Source of the DNA: a bacterium | GTDB lineage: Bacteria > Oederibacteriota > JAAXVQ01 > JAUVAV01 | DNA: 42,426 bases | Assembly (NCBI GenBank): GCA_021108215.1 | Contig: JAIORK010000037.1 | Location: forward strand, 84,352 to 126,777 | Reading direction: 5' to 3' | In this document: piece after piece, positions 1 through 7,211 of the stretch | Layout: each line of letters starts with the position of its first letter | How positions within the stretch are numbered: the first letter of the stretch is position 1 | The notes under the pieces: generated by a model | Told to the model about the DNA's origin: nothing | Database searches by the model: none | Seen by the model: the letters and a program-made list of their open reading frames with translations, nothing else | Translations under genes and position numbers: made by a program

Positions 1-613
1 GCCCCTTGACATATTCCTCAGGTGTATACTGGGCATCGTAGATTAAAAGATCCGCCCCTTGGGATAATTTTAGGAGCTTTTGGTCCATGCCCTTCTCAAA
101 ATGCTCTGTATCGGTTGCAAAAACAACAGATTTATTCTTCCAGGTAAATTTATAAATATATCCTCCGGCCGGATGATTATTCGGACAATTATCAATCGTC
201 ACGCCGCGTACCTGGATTGATTTATTTTTTAGTACGGTATGGAATGTATGGTCACTCGGCATCTGCTTGAATGCCACCGGAAAAGTGATGAACTCCTGCT
301 GGCGCAGCAAAACATTTTTCATCTGGTATGATCCATAGTGGTTCATTTTATTCCCTGGAATAAAATTGGGCACAAAAAAAGGAAACCCCATAATATGATC
401 CCAATGAAAATGGGTCCAGAAAAAAAAATACTCTCCTTTTTTCTGCTTCCCAAAAAGTTCATTCCCCAAAACCCGTAAGCCTGATCCACCATCCACAATA
501 AACTGTGTATTGTTGGCGCGAATAGAGAGACACGTTGTGTTGCCGCCATAGTGAAGCGTGTTCTTGCCCGGGGTCGGCAAAGAACCTCTTGGCCCGTAAT
601 ATTTAATGCGCAT
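1..613 (-). CDS. MBL-fold metallo-hydrolase (3' end outside window)
   Basis: The reading frame starts at an ATG at 613 and runs off the left edge, so only about 204 N-terminal residues are seen. A ribosome-binding site (GGGAGG, 621-626) precedes the ATG. The protein begins MRIKYYGPRGSLPTPG, followed by a YGGNTTC stretch and the metal-binding motif THFHWDHIMGFPFF (HxHxDH), the hallmark of zinc metallo-beta-lactamase-fold hydrolases. A later segment with D-T-E-H supplies a further metal-ligand candidate. This N-terminus is typical of the small MBL hydrolases related to RNase Z and cyclic-nucleotide phosphodiesterases; the substrate cannot be read from sequence. It lies 95 bases downstream of the NUDIX gene on the same strand and may be the last visible gene of the metX operon. 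The fold is certain; the reaction is not. Confidence 0.85.
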   Translation of the reverse strand, partial: MRIKYYGPRGSLPTPGKNTLHYGGNTTCLSIRANNTQFIVDGGSGLRVLGNELFGKQKKGEYFFFWTHFHWDHIMGFPFFVPNFIPGNKMNHYGSYQMKNVLLRQQEFITFPVAFKQMPSDHTFHTVLKNKSIQVRGVTIDNCPNNHPAGGYIYKFTWKNKSVVFATDTEHFEKGMDQKLLKLSQGADLLIYDAQYTPEEYVKG

Positions 614-708
614 GTTTAACCTCCCATGCGAACTGGAGTCGCCATCTCGTAAAGGTTGTCATTTTAACAATTGTGTCCAAAAGGTACAATCCCGTTTTTC
701 ATTTTCAA

Positions 709-1245
709 TCATTTTTCTCGCGCCAACATCAAGCCCAATACCGTCTTGCCATCCTCAATTTCCCCTTTTCGAACCAGCGTCAGCGCGGTCCTCCATGCCA
801 TGACTTTTGCCACTAAAAATTCATCACTATCCAACGCCGGATCTGAAACTTTTTTTAGATCACGGGCAATAAAAAGATGGATTTTTTCTTGGCTGAATCC
901 CGGTGAACTGTACACGGAAACCAGGGAATGCATTTTTCCCGCCTGATACCCGGTCTCCTCCAGCAACTCACGTCGGGCTGCTTTGAGCGGTGTCTCGCCC
1001 CGGTCAATCAGCCCGGCCGGGAGTTCCCAAAGATATTTTTTTACCGCATAGCGATACTGCCGGATAATCACTATTTTTCCCTTGGGTAAAACAGGAACGA
1101 TCGCAACTGCCGGTCGGTGTCCTACGACCTCCCGGATATGTTCGCCGCCCCCCGGCACACGTACCGTATCCACAAAAACATCTAAAATACGACCACGATA
1201 GAGTACCCGGCCTTTTATTTTTTTTTCCCGTGCCGGCTTGATCAA
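709..1245 (-). CDS. NUDIX hydrolase, ADP-ribose pyrophosphatase type
   Basis: The 178-residue protein contains a complete NUDIX box, GX5EX7REUXEEXGU, seen as GLIDRGETPLKAARRELLEE followed by TGY, around residues 77-99. The N-terminal KGRVLYRGRILDVFVDTVRVPGG and the KIVIIRQYRYAVKKYLWELP segment match the NudF/ADP-ribose pyrophosphatase group, which cleaves ADP-ribose to AMP and ribose-5-phosphate. Length is normal for that group. The start is TTG at 1245, overlapping the TGA of the NFU gene (TTGA), so translation is probably coupled; no ATG lies nearby to replace it. Substrate preference within the family is inferred. Confidence 0.9.
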   Translation of the reverse strand: MIKPAREKKIKGRVLYRGRILDVFVDTVRVPGGGEHIREVVGHRPAVAIVPVLPKGKIVIIRQYRYAVKKYLWELPAGLIDRGETPLKAARRELLEETGYQAGKMHSLVSVYSSPGFSQEKIHLFIARDLKKVSDPALDSDEFLVAKVMAWRTALTLVRKGEIEDGKTVLGLMLAREK

Positions 1246-1460
1246 ACAGCCTCCACGCTTTCAATTTCGGGAATGGCTTCCTTAATTTTTTTTTCAATAA
1301 CCTGCTTCAGTGTCACGGTCGCCATGGGACAGTTGCCGCAAGCACCCTGTAAACGCACTTTAACAATCGCCCCTTCTACAGCGACCAATTCTACGCTCCC
1401 GCCGTCGGCTTGCAGTACAGGACGTACCGCATCCAATACCTTCTCAATTTTCTCTTTCAT
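1242..1460 (-). CDS. NifU C-terminal (NFU) domain Fe-S scaffold/carrier protein
   Basis: This 72-residue protein consists of a single NFU domain. It starts with an ADGGSVELV segment and carries the CGNCPMA motif (CxxC) that holds a 4Fe-4S cluster at a subunit interface. NFU proteins assemble or carry Fe-S clusters to target enzymes in the cytoplasm. A strong ribosome-binding site (AGGAGG) sits just upstream of the ATG at 1460. The gene overlaps the NUDIX start by four bases and follows the lipoprotein gene by 36 bases on the same strand. Standalone NFU domains of this size are common. Which enzyme it serves is unknown; placement behind metX-metW hints at, but does not prove, a link to sulfur metabolism. 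Confidence 0.93.
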   Translation of the reverse strand: MKEKIEKVLDAVRPVLQADGGSVELVAVEGAIVKVRLQGACGNCPMATVTLKQVIEKKIKEAIPEIESVEAV

Positions 1461-1496
1461 AAAACCTCCTGTTTTGTTTAAAAACCCGGCAACGCA

Positions 1497-1901
1497 CTAA
1501 CGCTTGCTCGGCACCTCAATAAAAAAACGTGCTGGAATTTTTTCTTGTGACTTTGCAGCAAAGGTCACCAACACCTCGTATTTTCCCGGTTTGGGAATCA
1601 CGATCCAACCGCGCCAATCCCGGCCGGGTCCGGATTTAAGTATAATGCTTTTACCCTTATCCTGACCCCTTTCCCGCAGTTCAAGTTCCGCTGCTGCGAT
1701 CTCTAAAATCCGGTAATCCCTGTCCTGAATTCGAATGGCCGCTTGTATCTCGCCCACCTGTGCCTGCCGCGGGGTAGTATAAAATGTAGCCAAATGATCC
1801 TGCGTCCAGACAGTCTGTTTTTGCAACCCGCAACCGGCTAAAAGGGATACGAGGCTCATCAGCACCAGCAATCTTTTTCCTTGAGCGACCCAAAAATTCA
1901 T
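1497..1901 (-). CDS. Predicted lipoprotein of unknown function
   Basis: The protein has 134 residues. Its N-terminus has a positively charged start, a hydrophobic core and the lipobox LLAGC, so it is expected to be lipid-anchored after cleavage before Cys24. The rest is a small predicted beta-rich domain ending PGKYEVLVTFAAKSQEKIPARFFIEV. This looks like an immunoglobulin-like or YtkA/FixH-like periplasmic fold, but I do not recognise a firm family. The ATG at 1901 overlaps the metW stop (ATGA), implying translational coupling inside the metX-metW transcript, an odd place for an envelope protein. No catalytic motif is visible. Confidence 0.75.
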   Translation of the reverse strand: MNFWVAQGKRLLVLMSLVSLLAGCGLQKQTVWTQDHLATFYTTPRQAQVGEIQAAIRIQDRDYRILEIAAAELELRERGQDKGKSIILKSGPGRDWRGWIVIPKPGKYEVLVTFAAKSQEKIPARFFIEVPSKR

Positions 1902-2536
1902 GACGGGTCCTGACTTGTAATCACAAACAACCCTTCATCTGCAAAAAAATTGGGTAGAAAAGAAACTGTGTTGGCTTTGTCACGCCGATTATTTTTCAAT
2001 AGACTGATTTTCTTTAAAATAGTGATCTTCCGTGCCTTACAAAAGTGTATAAAATCTTGAATCGTCAAAAGATGAATATTGGGCGTATTGTACCAGTCAA
2101 AAGGTAATTTATTGGTTCTGGGCATACAACCGCGCAGCATAAGATTTTTTCGAATTCGCCAATAGCCAAAATTCGGAAACGATATAATTGCTTTTTTTCC
2201 AACCCGCAGCATTTCCTCAATAACAAAATCCGGCCGATGAATTGCCTGGAGGGTTTGATTGAGCACCACATAATCATAGGTGGCATTCCCATAATCCGCC
2301 AAACCGGCATCGATATCTCCTTGAAAAACGGATAACCCTTTATGAATACAGGCAATCACCGCATCCTGTTTAATTTCCACGCCCCTGGCATGAACCTGAC
2401 GTTCTTTAATCAATCGTACCAGCAGGGAACCATTGCCGCAACCCAGATCCAAAACCCGGCTTCCCTTCTCTATTAAAGAGACCACAACATCATAATCAGA
2501 GAGTAAAATATTTTCATAAATTCTATTCTGCACCAT
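1898..2536 (-). CDS. metW: MetW methyltransferase-like protein
   Basis: The 212-residue protein matches MetW. It shows a class I SAM-binding glycine-rich motif VLDLGCGNGSLL at about residues 29-40, the VVLNQTLQAI segment, and FPNFGYWRIRKNLMLRG, which is highly characteristic of this family. MetW works with MetX in methionine synthesis in many proteobacteria and relatives and is thought to be needed for full homoserine acetyltransferase activity. The start codon overlaps the metX stop by one base (TGATG), a standard coupled arrangement, and the gene end overlaps the following lipoprotein by four bases. Length is typical. Confidence 0.95.
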   Translation of the reverse strand: MVQNRIYENILLSDYDVVVSLIEKGSRVLDLGCGNGSLLVRLIKERQVHARGVEIKQDAVIACIHKGLSVFQGDIDAGLADYGNATYDYVVLNQTLQAIHRPDFVIEEMLRVGKKAIISFPNFGYWRIRKNLMLRGCMPRTNKLPFDWYNTPNIHLLTIQDFIHFCKARKITILKKISLLKNNRRDKANTVSFLPNFFADEGLFVITSQDPS

Positions 2537-3714
2537 CAGGCACCACCGGATTGATATAGATTATCCAGAAAACTATCCACCACCCGATTAAGTGTTTCCG
2601 AAGAGATTAAAAATGCATCATGCCCGTAATCCGAGTCCATCTCCAGATAAGAAACATCGCTGTTGTTCTGTCGAAGTGCCTTCACCAGCTCTTTCGACTG
2701 CCTGGAAGGAAAAAGCCAATCCGAAGTAAAAGACAGGACCAGGGTCTTGGCCTGAATACGGGCACACGCTTTCTCCAGACTTCCTTTGCCCCAGTCCGCA
2801 GCCGCATTGTAATAATCCATCGCCTTGGTGATGTATAAATAGGTGTTCGCGTCAAAACGCTGTACAAACCGGAGGCCCTGATAATGTAAATAACTTTCCA
2901 CCTCAAATTCTTTGCTGAATTCATACCCATATTCTTCCCGGTTTTGAAGACGCCTTCCAAATTTTTTATCCATCGATTTTTCGGAAAGATAGGTTATATG
3001 ACCGATCATTCTGGCAATTGCCAGTCCGGTTTCCGGACGGCTTTCCTTATCATAATAGTCCCCCTTTTGCCAATGGGGATCAGAAATAATTGCCTGCCGA
3101 CCGACCTCATTAAACGCTATTGATTGCGGCGAAAGCTGTGACGTGGAAGCAAAAATCATCGCAGAGCGCACACTGTCCGGGAAACGCAGCATCCATTCCA
3201 ATACTGCCATCCCTCCCATCGAGCCTCCGGCCATGGAAAAAAGCTGCTGAACACCAAATTCTTCGACCACCATTTTTTGTGCCCTGACCATATCTCCAAT
3301 GGTCAACATGGGAAACGCCATGCCGTAGGGTTTCCCTGTCTCCGGATTGACGGAAGAAGGGCCGGTCGATCCCTGGCATCCGCCAAGTACATTGGTGCAA
3401 AGGATAAAATAGCGGTTGGTATCAAATGCCTTTCCCGGCCCAATCATAAAATCCCACCATCCGGTTTTTTTATCTTCAGGTTGATGCCGGCCGGCAGCGT
3501 GGGCATCGCCGGTTAACGCATGAAGGATTAAAACAGCGTTATCCTTTTGCGCATTCAAGTGTCCATAGGTCTCATACGCAATCTCGATCTCCTTGAGCGA
3601 ACGACCGCATTCCAGGTTAAATCCTTCCGCTGGAAGCTTCAACCGCATTTTCCGGAGCTCAATAATCCCTGCAGAACCTGATTCAGCAATGATTGGATTG
3701 GTCTTCTCAGCCAA
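2536..3714 (-). CDS. metX: Homoserine O-acetyltransferase MetX
   Basis: The 392-residue alpha/beta-hydrolase converts homoserine and acetyl-CoA (or succinyl-CoA in some clades) to O-acylhomoserine, the committed step to methionine. Visible landmarks are NAVLILHALTGDAHAAG, the LGGCQGSTGPSS segment, the nucleophile elbow GGSMGGM (catalytic Ser near residue 167), and the C-terminal DYGHDAFL containing the catalytic His. The start is TTG at 3714, supported by an AAGGAG ribosome-binding site eight bases upstream; the first internal ATG would cut into the conserved N-terminus. The gene lies directly behind a SAM riboswitch and terminator, and is followed by metW with a one-base overlap. Acyl donor specificity is not resolved. 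Confidence 0.96.
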   Translation of the reverse strand: MAEKTNPIIAESGSAGIIELRKMRLKLPAEGFNLECGRSLKEIEIAYETYGHLNAQKDNAVLILHALTGDAHAAGRHQPEDKKTGWWDFMIGPGKAFDTNRYFILCTNVLGGCQGSTGPSSVNPETGKPYGMAFPMLTIGDMVRAQKMVVEEFGVQQLFSMAGGSMGGMAVLEWMLRFPDSVRSAMIFASTSQLSPQSIAFNEVGRQAIISDPHWQKGDYYDKESRPETGLAIARMIGHITYLSEKSMDKKFGRRLQNREEYGYEFSKEFEVESYLHYQGLRFVQRFDANTYLYITKAMDYYNAAADWGKGSLEKACARIQAKTLVLSFTSDWLFPSRQSKELVKALRQNNSDVSYLEMDSDYGHDAFLISSETLNRVVDSFLDNLYQSGGA

Positions 3715-3777
3715 AAAATAACTCCTTTTGTGTAAAAATTGCCCTGGCGCGGAGCCGCCCGATGATGGCCCGCATTT

Positions 3778-3806
3778 AAAAAAACCTCTCCGAAAATCCG
3801 AAGAGG
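3778..3806 (-). terminator. Riboswitch-controlled intrinsic terminator before metX
   Basis: On the minus strand a hairpin (stem about 10 bp with two G-U pairs, 3785-3806) is followed by seven T residues (3784-3778). An alternative pairing, GGAGAGGC (3831-3838) with GCCTCTTC (3800-3807), would act as antiterminator and excludes both the terminator and the lower part of P1. This is the expected off-switch when SAM is bound. Confidence 0.85.
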
Positions 3807-3942
3807 CAACTTTGGTTTTCCAAATCCCACGCCTCTCCTTATCTTTCCGACCCTTCCAGCGGACCGAGAAATTGGCACCATTTATTTTTCAGCGCGGACT
3901 CGAAAAACCGGTTGCCGTGGCGTACGCCACTCTGGATAAGGA
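3778..3942 (-). promoter_or_regulatory. SAM-clan riboswitch (SAM-I-like core, abbreviated P2) with expression platform
   Basis: Read on the minus strand, the leader of metX has a P1 helix made of CTTATC (3935-3940) and GATAAG (3838-3843). The conserved SAM-I core pieces follow in order: AGAG, GGCAACC (3908-3914), GGTGCCAATT (3871-3880), a P4 hairpin (about 3848-3868), and GGAAAGATAAG. P2 is only a short palindromic hairpin (GTGGCGTACGCCAC, 3919-3932). The kink-turn, P2b and loop of classical SAM-I are absent. P3 is TTTTTC/GAAAAA with a loop at about 3891-3900. A terminator follows P4 and P1. Position in front of metX fits SAM-dependent repression of methionine synthesis. Core recognition is firm; assignment to SAM-I/IV rather than reduced SAM-I is inference. 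Confidence 0.88.
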
Positions 3943-3979
3943 AGATTACTGGGGCTCCCAGTGAATCTCGAATGCACCC

Positions 3980-4009
3980 AGCATATCAAAACAGCGAATC
4001 ATTTGGCAA
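3980..4009 (-). promoter_or_regulatory. Candidate sigma-70 promoter of the metX operon
   Basis: On the minus strand TTGCCA (4004-4009) and TATGCT (3980-3985) are separated by 18 bases, with a TG extending the -10 element. Transcription would begin about 30 bases before the riboswitch P1 helix. Confidence 0.55.
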
Positions 4010-4051
4010 TCATTATTTTCAGGCAGCTTGTATTGGCGGGGATTTATCGTC

Positions 4052-4684
4052 TTAATTAAACCATCGGCTGTTTGAATACTGTAAACTCGATTTCATATCC
4101 AATTGTTCAATCGCCTCTACCAGGGTTCCGGGGGATGGTACTACCGGTCCCGGTTCAAACGTCATTGCCGGCTCCGATCCGTCACCGATTTCCGATGCCT
4201 GATCATGAAGCAGCGCAAATTCCTGCGCAGCGGGCAATACACGAACCCATTTCCCACCCAACCCGTCTTCCAATAATTGTTGACGCGTTTCTTCTGAATC
4301 AACAATAACCAGATGGGCCGCCTCAATCGCCAAGCGTCTTAGCCCCCGTTTTCGCGGAACAAAATACCGCCCTCTGGTGATGGAAATGATAACATCATGA
4401 CGAACAATTTTTTTTGCCAGCAGCAACGCACCGGCAATGGAATCCAACAAACACGCCTCCACCACCAGCGTGCTCCGCAATGTCAAACACAATAAAACAC
4501 CATAATAAAGCGTGGCAAAAACACTACTGCGCTGGACCCATTTATTTTTTTTACAATGGCGCCATACTGTTACCGGCCAATTGCGATCATCCAAATAATT
4601 GAAAACAGCAGAATAGAATTTCCTTTCCGGATTATCGCGGTGATGATTCCCCGCAAGAATTGCCAAATAGCGATTGGAAATCAT
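4052..4684 (-). CDS. Glycosyltransferase-like protein, N-terminal half only
   Basis: From the ATG at 4684, which has a good AGAGGTGG ribosome-binding site, the product is 210 residues; a TTG/ATG pair 54-57 bases upstream has no such site. The segment HLVIVDSEETRQQLLEDG followed by WVRVLPAA is the kind of strand-helix boundary seen between the N- and C-terminal Rossmann domains of GT-B (family 4) glycosyltransferases. The C-terminal donor-binding domain, normally another 170-200 residues with an EX7E motif, is missing, and the sequence ends in low-complexity residues. It may be a degenerate or truncated glycosyltransferase, or a small protein sharing that half-fold. It is transcribed away from the rhomboid gene. 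Function is unassigned. Confidence 0.5.
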   Translation of the reverse strand: MISNRYLAILAGNHHRDNPERKFYSAVFNYLDDRNWPVTVWRHCKKNKWVQRSSVFATLYYGVLLCLTLRSTLVVEACLLDSIAGALLLAKKIVRHDVIISITRGRYFVPRKRGLRRLAIEAAHLVIVDSEETRQQLLEDGLGGKWVRVLPAAQEFALLHDQASEIGDGSEPAMTFEPGPVVPSPGTLVEAIEQLDMKSSLQYSNSRWFN

Positions 4685-4840
4685 TTTTCCACCTCTTTCT
4701 AAAACAGGTGTATTAAAACGTGCGTCTAGTATCGTCATCAAGCGAAAATCATTAAGCCGGACCGGACAACCGTCAAACCGCTCAAAAACCCACCTTCAAC
4801 GCGGTCACTTTTTTTCTTTGCCGGGAAAACATTTTCAGAC

Positions 4841-4870
4841 TTGCATCTGCTTCATAAAATGACGTATGAT
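4841..4870 (+). promoter_or_regulatory. Candidate promoter of the rhomboid gene
   Basis: TTGCAT (4841-4846) and TATGAT (4865-4870) are 18 bases apart. The predicted start of transcription, about 4878, falls upstream of the ATG at 4929. It argues against the earlier in-frame ATG at 4866, which would lie inside the -10 element. Confidence 0.5.
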
Positions 4871-4928
4871 AATCCAACTTATTCAGCACCAGTCCGGCTG
4901 TACGCCGTTATTTCAGGAGTATCCTTTC

Positions 4929-5765
4929 ATGCCAACTTATCACTATACGAGTTCATCACCCGGTTACAGTGTGGGCCAACCTTGGACACCCGCTGTCAAA
5001 AAACTTATTATCGCCAATGTTGTCGTCTTTCTTCTTCAACTTCTATTTGGGAAAAATTCCTGGATGGATCTTATGGCTCTCCAGATTCCCCAGGCCGTCA
5101 CCGAGATGCGCCTCTGGCAGCCTTTTACCTATATGTTTCTCCACGGCGGTTTTTGGCATCTGGCATTTAACATGTTTGCCTTATGGATGTTCGGTTGTGA
5201 TGTGGAACAAAAACTCGGAACCCGCTTATTCTATATTTATTATATCGTCAGCGGACTTGGGGCGGGAATTTGTGTTGCCGTGGTCGGTAAACTTGCCGGG
5301 GAACAAAGCATCACGGTGGGTGCTTCCGGGGCGATCTTTGGAATTCTTATGGCGTACGGCATCCTTTTTGCGGAAAAAATCATCACCCTGCTGGTCTTTT
5401 TCATCTTACCTGTACGCATGAAAGCCAAAACCATGGTGTTGCTCTTTGGTGCTTTTGAATTTCTTGCCGGGGTTGGCAATGCTCTGGGGAATGTCTCGCA
5501 TCTGGCACATTTAAGCGGATTATTGGTTGGTTATCTTTTTTTCCGCTACCGCTTACCGCAGTATGCTCCGCAATTCTCCCTTTTCCAGCAGCTTAAACTG
5601 TGGAAAGCGGGAAAAAATGTCCGGAAAATGGACTCCGAATTGGAAATCGATCAAATTCTAGATAAAATTTCACGCGAGGGTATCGGTTCTCTCTCGCGCC
5701 GGGAACGGGAAATTTTACATCAAGCCTCACAGCGCAAACGTGGTAATGGACCCGGTGCAAATTAA
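4929..5765 (+). CDS. Rhomboid family intramembrane serine protease
   Basis: The product is 278 residues from the ATG at 4929, chosen because AGGAG lies nine bases upstream and the promoter excludes the ATG at 4866. It shows the rhomboid order: HGGFWHLAFNMFALWMFG (TM2 region with conserved His and Asn), then VGASGAIFG with the catalytic Ser, and VSHLAHLSGLLVGY with the catalytic His. These are enough to predict an active Ser-His dyad in a six-helix membrane core. The charged C-terminal tail of about 70 residues (KMDSELEIDQILDKIS and onward) is cytoplasmic and resembles tails of many environmental rhomboids. Substrates are unknown. Confidence 0.95.
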   Translation: MPTYHYTSSSPGYSVGQPWTPAVKKLIIANVVVFLLQLLFGKNSWMDLMALQIPQAVTEMRLWQPFTYMFLHGGFWHLAFNMFALWMFGCDVEQKLGTRLFYIYYIVSGLGAGICVAVVGKLAGEQSITVGASGAIFGILMAYGILFAEKIITLLVFFILPVRMKAKTMVLLFGAFEFLAGVGNALGNVSHLAHLSGLLVGYLFFRYRLPQYAPQFSLFQQLKLWKAGKNVRKMDSELEIDQILDKISREGIGSLSRREREILHQASQRKRGNGPGAN

Positions 5766-5872
5766 ATAGTCCCTCACCAAAATCCAACGTGACATCTTAA
5801 TTGCGGAACATGCCGGGGCCTTCGGCTTTGCAGGGTAAAATAGCCACATCAACACAGTATCCCTGCCTACTT

Positions 5873-7177
5873 TTATCCGTTAACGCGTCGCTTAAAAGGA
5901 ATGATCTCTGCCTGCCCGGAGCGTTTCCCTGCCTTTTTCCTTTTTTTCACTACTTTGCGTTTCTGTGCCGCCAGTGACACAACATTATTTTTTTTACTAA
6001 CCGCAGTTTTCTTTTTCACCACAGTTTTTTTCTGTACTACTTTTTTTGCCACAGTTTTCTTGACTACTTTTTTCTTGACCGCTTTTTTAACGTTTTTCTT
6101 TAGTACCGTTTTTTTTACCACTTTTTTAGTCGGTTTCTTTTCACGGCGCTTTTTTACAATTTTTTTAACTGCTTTCTTTTTAGTCCGTGCTGCAGCTGCC
6201 TGACGCACTTTCACCACCGCAGAGGCCTTCTTTTCTTCAAGCTTCGCAGCAATACCCGGCAAATCATCCTGCTTGGGCTTCGCCATAACGAAAGGTTTGG
6301 CTGTAACAACCGGTTTGGCTGTAACAACCGGTTTGGCTGTGACAACCGGTTTGGCTGTGACAACCGGTTTGGCTGTGACAACCGGTTTGGCTGCCACCGT
6401 CTCCGACGGATGACGCTGTGGTTTCCCAACAACCTGGGGCTGTGCTGTATGCTGCGAAACGGCCTTCGCTTTCATTTGAACTTGGCGAGACATTTGCTTC
6501 CGATTTCTGATAATGATAAAAGCAATCACAACCACGAGGATTAAAATAATACCGGCAATCACCGCCAACAGGGAATATGATTTTCCCAAAGACCTGTCTT
6601 TTTTTTCCGGCACCGATACAATCGGAGCCGCCATCTTCCCTACGCTGGATTCATCTTCCGGAAACACAGCTTGCATATCAACAGGTCCGGACTTACGAGC
6701 TGATTCCAAAACAACTTCATCTTCACCAACACCAGTGCTTTGGCTTCCCATAGACATCAAAACATTTTTTTCTGCCGGAGCCTCTGTATCCGGAAGTCCG
6801 GAGGAATACTCTGATATCCCTGCCCGTTTTGGCACATTGTCTGTAGAAATTTTCTCCAACGCATCTGATACAGTGTGTGTTGCTGATGATGTTTTTTCCC
6901 GTTGCGCTGTCGGGAGTTTCTTTGTCCTAAGTTTTTCCTTGGCGCTGCTTTTTGAATACTTGGAAACCGCCTTCTGAGATTTTCTGATAACATTTGTTGG
7001 TTGTGCAGTTGCTGCAACTTGTTTAACCACCGGTTGCGTTACCGGGACAACGGTAGGACTCTGCAGGGTTATAACCTCTGCTTTTTCAACAACCTCTTTT
7101 TTCTGGGATGTTGTACACGCAATGATACCCAGTAGTCCACCTACCACAATCAAAAGTGCAATTTGCCGCAGTTTCAT
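5873..7177 (-). CDS. Lysine-rich, repeat-containing membrane lipoprotein
   Basis: The 434-residue product starts with a signal peptide and lipobox (GIIACTTS), followed by a low-complexity Ser/Thr/Glu-rich region. A strong transmembrane helix lies near residues 202-225 (LLAVIAGIILILVVVIAFII) with RNRKQ directly after it, and then tandem VVTAKP repeats (about residues 262-297). A long C-terminal tail of about 110 residues is dominated by Lys, Ala and Val in AVKKKVVKK-type units, like histone H1 or AlgP tails. If the N-terminus is exported and lipidated, the transmembrane helix would return the basic tail to the cytoplasm, where it could bind nucleic acid or acidic surfaces. I recognise no named family. 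It follows the NtrC-like regulator gene by 34 bases. Confidence 0.75.
   Translation of the reverse strand: MKLRQIALLIVVGGLLGIIACTTSQKKEVVEKAEVITLQSPTVVPVTQPVVKQVAATAQPTNVIRKSQKAVSKYSKSSAKEKLRTKKLPTAQREKTSSATHTVSDALEKISTDNVPKRAGISEYSSGLPDTEAPAEKNVLMSMGSQSTGVGEDEVVLESARKSGPVDMQAVFPEDESSVGKMAAPIVSVPEKKDRSLGKSYSLLAVIAGIILILVVVIAFIIIRNRKQMSRQVQMKAKAVSQHTAQPQVVGKPQRHPSETVAAKPVVTAKPVVTAKPVVTAKPVVTAKPVVTAKPFVMAKPKQDDLPGIAAKLEEKKASAVVKVRQAAAARTKKKAVKKIVKKRREKKPTKKVVKKTVLKKNVKKAVKKKVVKKTVAKKVVQKKTVVKKKTAVSKKNNVVSLAAQKRKVVKKRKKAGKRSGQAEIIPFKRRVNG
6294..6393 (-). repeat. 18-bp tandem repeat encoding VVTAKP units
   Basis: Five to six near-identical copies of an 18-base unit (plus-strand GGTTTGGCTGTRACAACC) run through this stretch and encode a VVTAKP array inside the lysine-rich lipoprotein. 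Copies differ at one third-position base, so the array is young and prone to length change. Confidence 0.9.
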
Positions 7178-7211
7178 TTTTTTTCCCCTTTAAAATAATT
7201 TGAAACCGGCC

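Noticed and set aside
5901-6203. Phe-rich plus-strand frame
   Set aside because: It is the antisense of the lysine-rich tail; its composition follows from the AAA/AAG codons.
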